Positions 53,773 to 62,474 of a stretch of DNA of 64,000 nucleotides are shown here, one piece after another. The position numbers were made by a program, and so were the translations under genes. Positions within the stretch are counted from its first letter, which is position 1, and each line of letters starts with the position of its first letter. Origin of the DNA: Flavobacteriaceae bacterium PS02338 (lineage in GTDB: Bacteria; Bacteroidota; Bacteroidia; Sphingobacteriales; Sphingobacteriaceae); contig JASCOD010000001.1 in assembly GCA_029959615.1 (NCBI GenBank), positions 186,001 through 250,000 of the forward strand, in the 5' to 3' direction. The notes below the pieces were generated by a model. The model was not told the DNA's origin, did no database searches, and saw nothing but the letters and a program-made list of their open reading frames with translations.

Positions 53773-54414
53773 ATGAGTAATATATTTAGCTTCTTTACAC
53801 CTAAAGACAAAAAGTTCCAGCCATTATTTGAACAAGCGGGAAGTAACGTTAGGAAAATCGCGGAAGCACTTCTAGTAGTAGTGACTACTGACGATATCGA
53901 AAAAAGAAAAGAAGCCATTAAAGAGGTAGAACGTCTTGAACATGTTGGCGACGACATTACCCACACAATCTTTATTGAATTGAGCAAGAATTTTATCACG
54001 CCATTTGATAGAGAAGATATCCACTCTTTGGCAAGCGCTATTGATGATATCGCGGATTACATTCATGCATCAGCAGGCAACATAGAACTTTACAACGTAA
54101 CCAACATTGGAGAACCAATGGTAAAATTAGCCGAGTTACTAGTAGAAATGTGTACTGACCTTGAAAAAGCCATCAAAGAATTGAGAAGCTTTAAAAACAT
54201 CAGGGTAATTGCAGATGCTTGCGTAAGAATTAACAGTGCGGAAAACCAAGCAGATTATACTTGTAACCTTGCTATTGCTCGTTTGTTCGAGTTTGAAACA
54301 AATGCAATAGAGCTAATTAAGCAAAAAGAGGTATTACAAACCTTAGAAATTGCAACTGACAAATGTGAAGATGCTGCCAATGTGCTAGAATCTATCTTGG
54401 TTAAAAACGCATAA
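53773..54414 (+). CDS. DUF47/PhoU-like phosphate transport regulator
   Basis: 213 aa, all-helical. Family segments: FFTPKDKKFQPLFEQAGSNV, EVERLEHVGDDITHTIFIEL with the E-x4-GDD motif, and FDREDIHSLASAIDDIADYI, which holds the second acidic metal-binding motif of PhoU-like folds. A final KCEDAANVLESILVK helix closes it. It lies seven bases before the Pit gene, the standard partner arrangement for DUF47. Confidence 0.93.
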   Translation: MSNIFSFFTPKDKKFQPLFEQAGSNVRKIAEALLVVVTTDDIEKRKEAIKEVERLEHVGDDITHTIFIELSKNFITPFDREDIHSLASAIDDIADYIHASAGNIELYNVTNIGEPMVKLAELLVEMCTDLEKAIKELRSFKNIRVIADACVRINSAENQADYTCNLAIARLFEFETNAIELIKQKEVLQTLEIATDKCEDAANVLESILVKNA

Positions 54415-54421
54415 GACCATT

Positions 54422-55714
54422 ATGACCATACTTTTATTAATTATTGTTTTAGCCCTCATCTTCGATTACATCAATGGTTTCCATGATGCAGCTAACGCAA
54501 TTGCAACCATCGTAGCTACAAAGGTACTTACACCTTTCCAAGCGGTAGTATGGGCTGCATTTTTCAACTTCTTGGCTTACTGGGTATTTGGTTTCGGTGT
54601 TGCCGATACAGTTGCTAAAACAGCCAATACCATGGAAATTAACCTTACCGTTATATTGGCCGGAATAATCGCAGCTATTATATGGAACCTGTTAACCTGG
54701 TGGTTCGGTATCCCTTCTAGTTCATCGCATACTTTAATTGGTGGCTTTGCAGGCGCAGCAGTTGCTCATGCAGGCTTAGATGTGGTAAACTGGTACAAAG
54801 AAGGCAAAGTTGGTGAAATGCCATCAGGAGTTTTAGTAATTGTTGGCTTTATTGTATTGGCACCACTCATCGGAGCCATTGTTTCCTATTTTATTTCAAT
54901 TTGGCTACTACATTCAGCGAAGAAAAGCATTTGGCCAAAGGTTTTTACGCTTTCCCTGATGATTGCAACCATCGTTTTTGTATACTTTCAGATGGTGCCT
55001 TACGAACAAATACACAAGCCTCGTTTCGAATCTGAATTTTGGAGCGTAGTATTCGAATCGCATAACATCAAATGGTTCCTAGTTGCCTTTATCATACTTA
55101 CCATTAGTTCATTCTGTTTGATTTTCAGCTTTTTGAGTCATCATCAATCTACAAAATGGCTTAGAAAAATGCAGTTGCTATCATCTGCGGCTTTCAGTTT
55201 AGGCCACGGTGGTAACGATTCACAAAAGGTAATGGGTATTATTGCGGCAGCAATTATAGTATATGTACACCAAAGTGGGCTTACTATGGAAAGCATGCCA
55301 GATTGGCTACACGTAGTATTGCCGTCTAAAGATGCTAACGGAGACGAAATCCCGGCACATATGCACCCTTGGATTCCATTAGCTTGTTATACAGCTATCT
55401 CTGTAGGAACTTTAAGTGGTGGATGGAAAATCGTAAAAACGATGGGTTCTAAGATCACGAAAGTAACACCATTTGAAGGCGTAACTGCAGAAACTGCTGG
55501 TGCTTTAACACTTTACTTTACTGAACATTTAAAAATTCCAGTAAGTACTACGCACACCATTACGGGATCTATTATTGGCTCTGGATTAACCAAAGGAACT
55601 TCTGCGGTTAAATGGGGAGTAACTGTTAAATTAATATGGGCTTGGGTATTAACAATACCTGTTTCGGCAGCGCTAGCAGCGATATTATACTACATTCTTG
55701 CCTTATTTATTTAA
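54422..55714 (+). CDS. pit: inorganic phosphate transporter (Pit family)
   Basis: 430 aa, about ten membrane helices. Low-affinity metal-phosphate:proton symporter of the inner membrane. Signatures of the two inverted halves: YINGFHDAANAIATIVATKV and IPSSSSHTLIGGFAGAAVAH in the first; SLGHGGNDSQKVMGIIAAAI and PVSTTHTITGSIIGSGLTKG in the second. It is translated just after its DUF47 partner and ends in a strong terminator. Confidence 0.95.
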   Translation: MTILLLIIVLALIFDYINGFHDAANAIATIVATKVLTPFQAVVWAAFFNFLAYWVFGFGVADTVAKTANTMEINLTVILAGIIAAIIWNLLTWWFGIPSSSSHTLIGGFAGAAVAHAGLDVVNWYKEGKVGEMPSGVLVIVGFIVLAPLIGAIVSYFISIWLLHSAKKSIWPKVFTLSLMIATIVFVYFQMVPYEQIHKPRFESEFWSVVFESHNIKWFLVAFIILTISSFCLIFSFLSHHQSTKWLRKMQLLSSAAFSLGHGGNDSQKVMGIIAAAIIVYVHQSGLTMESMPDWLHVVLPSKDANGDEIPAHMHPWIPLACYTAISVGTLSGGWKIVKTMGSKITKVTPFEGVTAETAGALTLYFTEHLKIPVSTTHTITGSIIGSGLTKGTSAVKWGVTVKLIWAWVLTIPVSAALAAILYYILALFI

Positions 55715-55728
55715 GGAAGATTTTTCAT

Positions 55729-55770
55729 AAAAGAAAAGGCAGTTGATTTAATCAGCTGCCTTTTCTTTTA
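55729..55770 (+). terminator. terminator of the DUF47-Pit operon
   Basis: AAAAGAAAAGGCAG / CTGCCTTTTCTTTT, extended inward by TTGAT/ATCAG pairing. It is symmetric and may serve both strands. Confidence 0.85.
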
Positions 55771-55779
55771 TAAGCCACG

Positions 55780-55837
55780 TCATTGCGGGGCACTAAGCAA
55801 TCTTTAAAGATAATGAGATTGTAGTGCCTTGCAATGA
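55780..55837. repeat. palindromic dispersed element
   Basis: TCATTGCGGGGCACTAAGCA (55780-) is inverted as AGATTGTAGTGCCTTGCAATGA (55816-55837) with few mismatches. It carries the GTCATTGCG core also seen at 40225. Confidence 0.65.
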
Positions 55838-55845
55838 AGAAAGAG

Positions 55846-56385
55846 CTAAACACTACTCAACAAAAATTCATCTATCACTTCTACCGCGTTTTTAAATCGC
55901 CCTTCTCCTATTCCGGAGACTACTTTATAATTTGCACCGAGCGCCTTCAATTCTTGATGCCAAATTTCCATAAAATGTTCCCGTTGGTTAGGGAAATCTC
56001 TCAAAGGGTCATCCTGCCAAGGCAAATCAATATCCAACAAGACATAAAAATCGTATGGATTTTTTTCCAATGCGTCAAGTACAATTTGTGGTGTTTCCCC
56101 AAAGAAAGCATCACTCCATATCTTTACTGTTAAAAAAGTAGTATCACAGATGATAAAGTCTGTTTCGGTCATTGCCAATACAGACTGCTCTAGGGCCAAT
56201 TGCCCATGAAACATATTCACTTCATCTTGCAAAGTGCAATCTTCTGTTAGTGCCTCGCAGTAATAACGGGCATATTCTGGAACCCAAGGCACTTGGTAGT
56301 ATTTTGCTAATAATGTAGACATGGTAGATTTTCCAGTACTTTCTGGGCCAACGATAGCTATCTTTTTAATAATGTGCTTGTTCAC
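55846..56385 (-). CDS. NadR-like ATPase (ribosylnicotinamide kinase type)
   Basis: 179 aa from a GTG start that overlaps the pnuC stop by 20 bases. P-loop IVGPESTGKSTMSTLLA, then VPEYARYYCEAL, CDTTFLTVKIWSDAFFG and DIDLPWQDDPLRDFPNQREH, the hallmarks of the NadR kinase domain. In NadR this domain phosphorylates nicotinamide riboside to NMN. Its tight coupling to pnuC supports an NR import-and-phosphorylation pathway for NAD; related kinases in other vitamin pathways cannot be excluded. Confidence 0.87.
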   Translation of the reverse strand: MNKHIIKKIAIVGPESTGKSTMSTLLAKYYQVPWVPEYARYYCEALTEDCTLQDEVNMFHGQLALEQSVLAMTETDFIICDTTFLTVKIWSDAFFGETPQIVLDALEKNPYDFYVLLDIDLPWQDDPLRDFPNQREHFMEIWHQELKALGANYKVVSGIGEGRFKNAVEVIDEFLLSSV

Positions 56386-56989
56386 GATAAGTCTTTCTCC
56401 AATCTAAATAACCCTTTAGGGCGATGACAACCAAAATGGCATACAACAAGGCATACACACTTAGATCTTTATATATCAACAATGGTACGTAGCAGATATC
56501 TACAATGATCCATAAAATCCAATTCTCAAGTATTTTTCTGGTAAGCATAATTTGGGCTACCAGACTTACCGCTGTACAAAAACCATCCTCATAAGGAACA
56601 TTGCTTGGCGTGTATTTATCCAGCAGGAAGCCCAATATTGCAGTTAACAATGCAATTACGAATAACGCAACAGTCCAGTACTTAAAGCTGAGTCTAACGA
56701 CAGGTTTTTCTTCTTGCTTTTTTTTCTTTAACCAAAACCACCATCCATAAAAAGCCGTGAAAAGGAAATAGAATTGCAAAGCGAAATCACCAAACAAATG
56801 GCTCTCAAAATACAGTATAGCGCTAATTACAATACTTAAAATAGATACAGGCCAGTTAAAGATGTTTTCTTTTGCCGCTAGATAAATGCAGGCAATGGTA
56901 CTGATAAAGCCAAACCACTCTAACCAAGAAGTTTGTTGAAGTTGCTGAATTAATTGTTGCCAAATAGCGGCGGCTTCGAGTAAAACCAT
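56366..56989 (-). CDS. pnuC: PnuC-type nicotinamide riboside transporter
   Basis: 207 aa with about seven membrane helices. WLEWFGFISTIACIYLAAKE, NIFNWPVSILSIVISAILYF, FYGWWFWLKKK and LTRKILENWILWIIVDICYV match PnuC (the NW and W-rich motifs for substrate). It imports nicotinamide riboside by facilitated diffusion with trapping by the coupled kinase. A PnuT (thiamine) role is less likely because no thiamine gene or TPP riboswitch is seen upstream. Confidence 0.93.
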   Translation of the reverse strand: MVLLEAAAIWQQLIQQLQQTSWLEWFGFISTIACIYLAAKENIFNWPVSILSIVISAILYFESHLFGDFALQFYFLFTAFYGWWFWLKKKKQEEKPVVRLSFKYWTVALFVIALLTAILGFLLDKYTPSNVPYEDGFCTAVSLVAQIMLTRKILENWILWIIVDICYVPLLIYKDLSVYALLYAILVVIALKGYLDWRKTYREQAHY

Positions 56990-57019
56990 TGATCAAATAT
57001 AAATGGTCTATATTGTTTT

Positions 57020-57142
57020 AGCCACAGATGCACAGATTTTATTTGTTAATCTCAAGCAATAAGTTTTATACTATTACAATTTTCAACCATTAAATTTAAA
57101 GGGAATCAAACATTAACAGGGGATATCTGTGTATCTGTGGCT
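57020..57142. repeat. inverted-repeat element with 18-bp arms
   Basis: AGCCACAGATGCACAGAT (57020-57037) is inverted as ATCTGTGTATCTGTGGCT (57125-57142) with one mismatch, 87 bases apart. The type (CCACAGATxCACAGAT) is a common dispersed element in the phylum. No ORF lies between the arms. Confidence 0.65.
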
Positions 57143-57173
57143 AACCAAAAAAGGTCTATAAAAAAGAATTCCG

Positions 57174-57197
57174 GTAGGAAACAACGCCTACCGGAAA
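57174..57197 (-). terminator. terminator-like hairpin
   Basis: CCGGTAGG / CCTACCGG, perfect 8-bp stem with an 8-base loop, followed on the minus strand by AATTC and T6. It is far (about 350 bases) from the sorbosone dehydrogenase-like stop. Nothing else is supported in 57198-57550. Confidence 0.6.
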
Positions 57198-57550
57198 ATA
57201 AACCAAACAAACTATTTATGAAGAATACCCTCTTGCGAGGATGCTTTAGATCAAATTTTAAATTGCTGTCTCAATCTGTAACAACAACATCTATTAAACT
57301 CTAATTGTTTTCTTTTATTACAACATTTTTGCCAATAATCCCTAAACCCCTATTTCATGACGTTAACATGACCTAGTACGTGTTTAAATCACACTATCTC
57401 AATTTTAGCATTCTAATAAATTGGCATAATGTTTCCAAATCAATAGCTCATTTTGTCAGTAGGCGCTAGCAGTATAGCCCTATAAAACAGACAGTGTATC
57501 GTAAAATAGACAACCACAAAACAACTAATAACCAATTAGTTATACCAAAA

Positions 57551-58870
57551 TCACTTCTTTACAACACGCCAAATGATTCCACTTACGTCATCCGCCACCA
57601 ATAATGCTCCATCTGTTGCCACAACCACTCCCACTGGCCTGCCATAAACTTCGCTTTTTGAAGCATCAGCAATAAAGCCCGTTAAAAAATCTCGCATTGG
57701 CCCTGTTGGCTTACCATCTTTAAAAGGTACGAAGGCAACTTTATATCCTGTTAGTTGAGATCTGTTCCAAGAACCATGCTGGCCAATAAATGCACCACCT
57801 TGATATTTAGCCGGAAACTTATTGTTGGTATAAAAGGCTAGTCCTAGTGAAGCGGTGTGCGAGCCCAAAGCGACATCTGGCACTAGGGTTTTCTTCACCA
57901 ATTCTGGATTTACACCTTTCAACCTTGGGTCTTCATGCTGACCGAAATAGGCATATGGCCAACCATAAAATCCACCATCTTTAACGCTGGTAATATAATC
58001 TGGCACCAACTCATCTCCTAAACCATCTCTTTCATTTACGGCAGTCCATAACATATTGGTTGTTGGTGCCCAATCCATCCCTACAGGATTACGCAAACCA
58101 CTAGCAAAAGTTCTTTCGCCGGTACCATCTGGGTTTACTTCCAAAATCGCAGCTCTTCTTACTTCATGGTCCATTCCATTTTCTCCAACATTACTAGCTG
58201 AACCAACCGAAATGTAGATTTTATCTTTCGCTTTGCTCACCAAGAGATTTCTAGTCCAATGGTTGTTGTAGCCTCCAGCTGGTAAGCTTACAATTTTCTT
58301 TCCTGCAGCAGTAATTTTAGTATCACCAGATTTATAAGCGAACATCCACAAACCATCTGTATTAGCTACATAAAATGAGTTTCCAATAAAAGCCATTCCA
58401 AAAGGCTGATTTAAACCTGAAAGAAAAGTAGTAGTCAAATCTGGCTTCCCATCTTGGTTGGTATCTCTAAACAATACAATCGTATTTACACTCTTGCCAC
58501 CAACTTCAGATTTTGCTTTTCCCGAAATAGCATTGGCAATCTTTTCCTTAGTACTACGTTCTGAATTAGAAAGCGCAACCAAAATATCTCCATTGGGCGC
58601 AATGATAATATTTCTGGGGCTTTTCATACCGTCCGCAAATCTGCTTACTACAAATCCTTCTGGTGCAATCGGCATTTGATTAGCTGGCCAATCAATTACC
58701 TTGCTGAAATTATTTTTTGATGCCGTAGTATCCGGTGCTGGAAGGTTTAACGTATCCACGTCTGTAGCCGCATGTACCGTATCGGCTGTTTTATCATTTC
58801 TATTAGCACTATTACAGGCTGCAAAGAGCGAAGCAGATATTGCCAATAGCCCTAGATATTTTATTTTCAT
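57551..58870 (-). CDS. L-sorbosone/glucose dehydrogenase-like (PQQ-type propeller) lipoprotein
   Basis: 439 aa. Lipobox SLFAACNSANRN. After a linker the propeller domain begins: PEGFVVSRFADGMKSPRNII, GDILVALSNSERST, GLNQPFGMAFIGNSFYVANT, the RNLLVSKAKDKIYISVGSAS and VGENGMDHEVRRAAILEVNP blocks, and GFYGWPYAYFGQHEDPRL. This is the glucose/sorbosone dehydrogenase family, with PQQ as cofactor in characterised members. Substrate and PQQ dependence are not shown here. Monocistronic and divergent from carB. Confidence 0.88.
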   Translation of the reverse strand: MKIKYLGLLAISASLFAACNSANRNDKTADTVHAATDVDTLNLPAPDTTASKNNFSKVIDWPANQMPIAPEGFVVSRFADGMKSPRNIIIAPNGDILVALSNSERSTKEKIANAISGKAKSEVGGKSVNTIVLFRDTNQDGKPDLTTTFLSGLNQPFGMAFIGNSFYVANTDGLWMFAYKSGDTKITAAGKKIVSLPAGGYNNHWTRNLLVSKAKDKIYISVGSASNVGENGMDHEVRRAAILEVNPDGTGERTFASGLRNPVGMDWAPTTNMLWTAVNERDGLGDELVPDYITSVKDGGFYGWPYAYFGQHEDPRLKGVNPELVKKTLVPDVALGSHTASLGLAFYTNNKFPAKYQGGAFIGQHGSWNRSQLTGYKVAFVPFKDGKPTGPMRDFLTGFIADASKSEVYGRPVGVVVATDGALLVADDVSGIIWRVVKK

Positions 58871-59033
58871 ATAATCTCCTTATTAATTAACTTCCTTAGT
58901 AAACACCTATAGCATCAAGTTGTTTTCTATTCATCTTACAGCATAAAAACATGTATCACTATAGAGAATAACAGATGTTTTAAAGCCTTCAATATATTTT
59001 AAAATAATCGTCAGAAAATTGAGCAGCAAATTG

Positions 59034-59041
59034 TATCTTTG
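59034..59041 (+). promoter_or_regulatory. candidate -7 element for carB
   Basis: TATCTTTG matches TAnnTTTG, 103 bases before the ATG. A hairpin (ATCCCGAC / GTTGGGAT, 59043-59064) follows immediately, with T-rich DNA after it. The start of transcription would fall inside the first arm, so attenuation is doubtful. Confidence 0.4.
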
Positions 59042-59144
59042 CATCCCGACAGAGCAGTTGGGATTTTCATTTTATAGCAAGAGGAACTCTCCCAGCTATC
59101 GGTCAATTAGACTATCACTTTAGACTTTTTTTTAAAAACCCCAC

Positions 59145-62042
59145 ATGCCTAAAGACACTTCCATCAATTCAGTATTGATTATCGGATCTGGCCCCATTAT
59201 TATCGGACAAGCCTGCGAATTTGACTACTCCGGTTCTCAAGCCGCACTTTCTTTAAAAGAAGAAGGAGTTAAAGTTTCGATCATTAACTCTAATCCGGCT
59301 ACCATTATGACCGACAAGGTAATTGGTGACCACGTTTATTTAAAACCTCTAACACTCGAATCGATTGAGGAAATTTTAGTTGAACACAAAAACAACCCTA
59401 ACTTACCTACTATTGATGCGGTTCTACCTACCATGGGTGGACAAACGGCATTGAACCTTTGCGTTGATGCAGAGGAAAGAGGTTTATGGAAAAAACACGA
59501 TGTTAGGATTATTGGGGTAGATGTTGCCGCTATCGATAAGACTGAAAACAGGGAGTCTTTCCGTCAGTTAATGGTAGATATCGGCGTTGGTGTAGCTACT
59601 TCAAAAATTGCCAATTCATTTTTAGAAGGTAAAGAAGCTGCACAAGAAATCGGCTTCCCATTGGTAATTCGTCCTTCGTACACCCTAGGTGGTTACGGTG
59701 GTGGCTTTGTACACAAAAAAGAAGAATTTGACGCAGCACTTAAACGCGGTTTAGAAGCTTCGCCAACCCACGAGGTTTTGGTAGAGCAAGCAGTTTTAGG
59801 CTGGAAAGAATATGAGCTAGAGCTATTGAGAGATAGCAACGACAATGTAATCATCATCTGTTCTATCGAGAACTTTGATCCAATGGGTATCCACACTGGA
59901 GACTCGATTACTGTTGCTCCTGCAATGACTTTATCAGATCGTTGCTACCAAGAAATGCGTAACCAAGCCATCAAAATGATGCGTGCAATTGGTAATTTCG
60001 CAGGTGGCTGTAACGTACAGTTTTCGGTAAATCCAGATAATGACGATATCATCGCTATCGAGATTAACCCACGTGTATCTCGTTCATCGGCCTTAGCAAG
60101 TAAAGCAACTGGATATCCAATCGCTAAAATTGCAGCTAAATTGGCTATCGGTTACAACTTAGACGAGATCGAAAATCAAATTACAAAAACTACTTCAGCT
60201 TATTTCGAGCCAACTTTAGACTATGTAATTGTAAAAATTCCTCGCTTCAACTTCGATAAGTTTAAAGGCGCAAATATGGAACTTGGCTTACAGATGAAAG
60301 CTGTAGGCGAGGTAATGGCCATTGGTCGTAACTTTATCGAAGCATTGCAAAAAGCTTGTCAGAGTTTAGAGATTGGACGTGCTGGAATCGGTGCGGATGG
60401 TCGCCAAAAACGTGACATCGAAGAAATTATGCATGGCTTACAGCACCCAAGCTGGAACCGTTTGTTCTTAATTAAAGACGCGATGAGCATGGGTGTACCA
60501 CTAGAATCTATCCGTAAGGTAACCAAAATTGACAAGTGGTTCTTAAATCAAATTCAAGACTTAGTAGCTTTAGAAACAGAACTAAAACGCTACTCGCTAA
60601 CTAATATCCCTAGAGATTTCTTCTTCAACTTGAAGCAAAAAGGTTTCTCTGACATACAAATTGCTTACGTTTTAGGTAACGTAACAGAAGATGATGTTTA
60701 CAACCGCCGTAAAGAGCTTAACATTAAACGAGTTTACAAAATGGTGGATACTTGTGCTGCCGAATTTGCTGCACAAACACCTTACTTCTACTCTACTTTC
60801 GAAGAAGCTCCACAACAAATTTCTTTAGTAACTGGAGAAGTTTTATCTGATGGCGATGAGTTAGGAAGTAACGAATCTGTAGTTTCTGACAGAAAGAAAG
60901 TGATTGTTTTAGGTTCAGGACCTAATCGTATCGGTCAAGGTATTGAGTTTGATTACTCTTGCGTTCACGGATTATTGGCGGCAAAAGAAAATGGTTTCGA
61001 GGCAATCATGATTAACTGTAACCCAGAAACGGTAAGTACAGATTTTAACATGGCCGACAAACTTTATTTCGAGCCTGTGTTCTGGGAGCACGTACGTGAA
61101 ATCATCGATCTTGAAAACCCAATTGGTGTTATTGTCCAATTAGGTGGTCAAACCGCTTTAAAAATGGCTGAAAAGCTACACGAAAATAACATCCGCATAA
61201 TCGGTACTTCTTATGAGGATATGGATAAAGCAGAAGATCGTGGTAGTTTCTCAGATTTACTGAAAGATTTAGATATTCCTTATCCAAAATACGGTGTTGC
61301 TGAAAATGCTGAGGAAGCGATTAAAGTTGCTAACGAAGTAGGTTATCCAGTATTAGTTCGCCCTAGTTATGTACTTGGTGGACAAGGCATGAGCATTGTG
61401 ATTAACGATGAAGACCTAGAAACTGCTGTAGTTAAATTATTAGGCGACCTTCCAGGTAACCGTGTATTGATCGATCATTTCTTGGACAGAGCAGAAGAAA
61501 CAGAATCTGATTCAATCTGCGATGGAACTGACGTACACATTGTTGGTTTAATGGAGCACATTGAGCCTGCAGGTATCCACTCTGGAGATTCAAGTGCGGT
61601 TTTACCTCCGTTCAGTTTATCTGACAAGGTAATTGCCGACATGGAAAATTACTCTAAGAAAATTGCGAAAGCTTTAAATGTAATTGGTTTATTAAACATC
61701 CAGTTTGCAGTTAAAGACGAGAAGGTGTACGTAATTGAAGCTAATCCACGTGCTTCTCGTACTGTGCCTTTCATCGCTAAAGCTTACGATGTTCCTTACA
61801 TCAACATTGCTGCTAGAGTAATGTTAGGTGTAAATAAATTGAAAGATTTTAACATCGAGCGTAAGCTTAAAGGATTTGCAATTAAAGAGCCTGTTTTCTC
61901 TCATAATAAATTCCCAGAGATCACTAAAGAATTAGGTCCAGAAATGAAATCTACAGGTGAAGCGATCCGTTTCATCAAAGATTTGGAAGATCCTTACTTC
62001 CTGAAGTTAGTGAAAGATAAATCGATGTATTTGTCTAAATAG
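59145..62042 (+). CDS. carB: carbamoyl-phosphate synthase large subunit, lacking the C-terminal allosteric domain
   Basis: 965 aa. Makes carbamoyl phosphate for pyrimidine and arginine synthesis from bicarbonate, two ATP and ammonia supplied by CarA. Two ATP-grasp halves are present: SVLIIGSGPIIIGQACEFDY, RPSYTLGGYGGGFV and AIEINPRVSRSSALASKATG in the first; VIVLGSGPNRIGQGIEFDYS, RPSYVLGGQGMSIV and YVIEANPRASRTVPFIAKAY in the second. The chain stops shortly after GPEMKSTGEAI, at the point where the roughly 130-residue MGS domain begins in 1070-aa relatives such as E. coli CarB, so control by UMP/ornithine at that domain is absent. carA is not adjacent. Confidence 0.96.
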   Translation: MPKDTSINSVLIIGSGPIIIGQACEFDYSGSQAALSLKEEGVKVSIINSNPATIMTDKVIGDHVYLKPLTLESIEEILVEHKNNPNLPTIDAVLPTMGGQTALNLCVDAEERGLWKKHDVRIIGVDVAAIDKTENRESFRQLMVDIGVGVATSKIANSFLEGKEAAQEIGFPLVIRPSYTLGGYGGGFVHKKEEFDAALKRGLEASPTHEVLVEQAVLGWKEYELELLRDSNDNVIIICSIENFDPMGIHTGDSITVAPAMTLSDRCYQEMRNQAIKMMRAIGNFAGGCNVQFSVNPDNDDIIAIEINPRVSRSSALASKATGYPIAKIAAKLAIGYNLDEIENQITKTTSAYFEPTLDYVIVKIPRFNFDKFKGANMELGLQMKAVGEVMAIGRNFIEALQKACQSLEIGRAGIGADGRQKRDIEEIMHGLQHPSWNRLFLIKDAMSMGVPLESIRKVTKIDKWFLNQIQDLVALETELKRYSLTNIPRDFFFNLKQKGFSDIQIAYVLGNVTEDDVYNRRKELNIKRVYKMVDTCAAEFAAQTPYFYSTFEEAPQQISLVTGEVLSDGDELGSNESVVSDRKKVIVLGSGPNRIGQGIEFDYSCVHGLLAAKENGFEAIMINCNPETVSTDFNMADKLYFEPVFWEHVREIIDLENPIGVIVQLGGQTALKMAEKLHENNIRIIGTSYEDMDKAEDRGSFSDLLKDLDIPYPKYGVAENAEEAIKVANEVGYPVLVRPSYVLGGQGMSIVINDEDLETAVVKLLGDLPGNRVLIDHFLDRAEETESDSICDGTDVHIVGLMEHIEPAGIHSGDSSAVLPPFSLSDKVIADMENYSKKIAKALNVIGLLNIQFAVKDEKVYVIEANPRASRTVPFIAKAYDVPYINIAARVMLGVNKLKDFNIERKLKGFAIKEPVFSHNKFPEITKELGPEMKSTGEAIRFIKDLEDPYFLKLVKDKSMYLSK

Positions 62043-62063
62043 AACAAGGATTAAAAGAAGACC

Positions 62064-62098
62064 AAGTCCCTTAGCCTAATGTTAAGGGACTTTTTTAA
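62064..62098 (+). terminator. terminator after carB
   Basis: AAGTCCCTTA / TAAGGGACTT, perfect 10-bp stem, followed by T-rich DNA. Confidence 0.88.
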
Positions 62099-62229
62099 TA
62101 TTGTACTCCTTAACCTTACAAGATTGGCGAAGTTACTCCGTAAGCTTTTCTTGATTAAACTTTATAAAAGCGTAAATACTTCTTGTCAATCTGTCACCGT
62201 GGGCTTGTGGGTTGTTTATTAAGTAGTAG

Positions 62230-62256
62230 ATGCTTCGACAAGCTCAGCTTAACAGA
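62230..62256. repeat. GCTTCGACAAGCTCAGC element
   Basis: This short phrase is a frequent intergenic repeat in Bacteroidota; here it is a solitary copy. The rest of 62099-62370 shows no gene. Confidence 0.4.
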
Positions 62257-62370
62257 TATGAAGGTCAGCACCAACAGTGGATAGCAGGGCTTTCGGAACA
62301 CTAGAACTACTGCAATTTTCTTTTCTAAAACAAAGATTTACAGTCATTTTCTAGCCTCATGGTTTTTGTG

Positions 62371-62378
62371 TACCTTTG
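62371..62378 (+). promoter_or_regulatory. candidate -7 element for prfC
   Basis: TACCTTTG matches TAnnTTTG, 97 bases before the prfC start and five bases before a mini-ORF. Confidence 0.5.
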
Positions 62379-62383
62379 CGGCA

Positions 62384-62428
62384 ATGAAACAAAACACGGC
62401 TATATTATTCGCATTAAGGTTTTTATAA
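62384..62428 (+). CDS. 14-codon mini-ORF in the prfC leader
   Basis: ATG AAA CAA AAC ACG codes MKQNTAILFALRFL and stops with TAA. Its ATG falls at the predicted transcription start, so it would be leaderless. There are 46 bases between its stop and the prfC ATG. It may be chance. Confidence 0.25.
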   Translation: MKQNTAILFALRFL

Positions 62429-62474
62429 CCCCGCAGCCAATTCCCTTTTGTTTCCGTTTACAATTCCATAAAAT

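Noticed and set aside
57000..57550. TPP or other riboswitch upstream of pnuC
   Set aside because: The CTGAGA and ACCTGATCTGGATAATGCC-type cores were not found on either strand.
59043..59064. Attenuator hairpin in the carB leader
   Set aside because: The likely transcription start lies within the first arm, so the full stem would not be in the RNA; kept only as a note in the carB finding.
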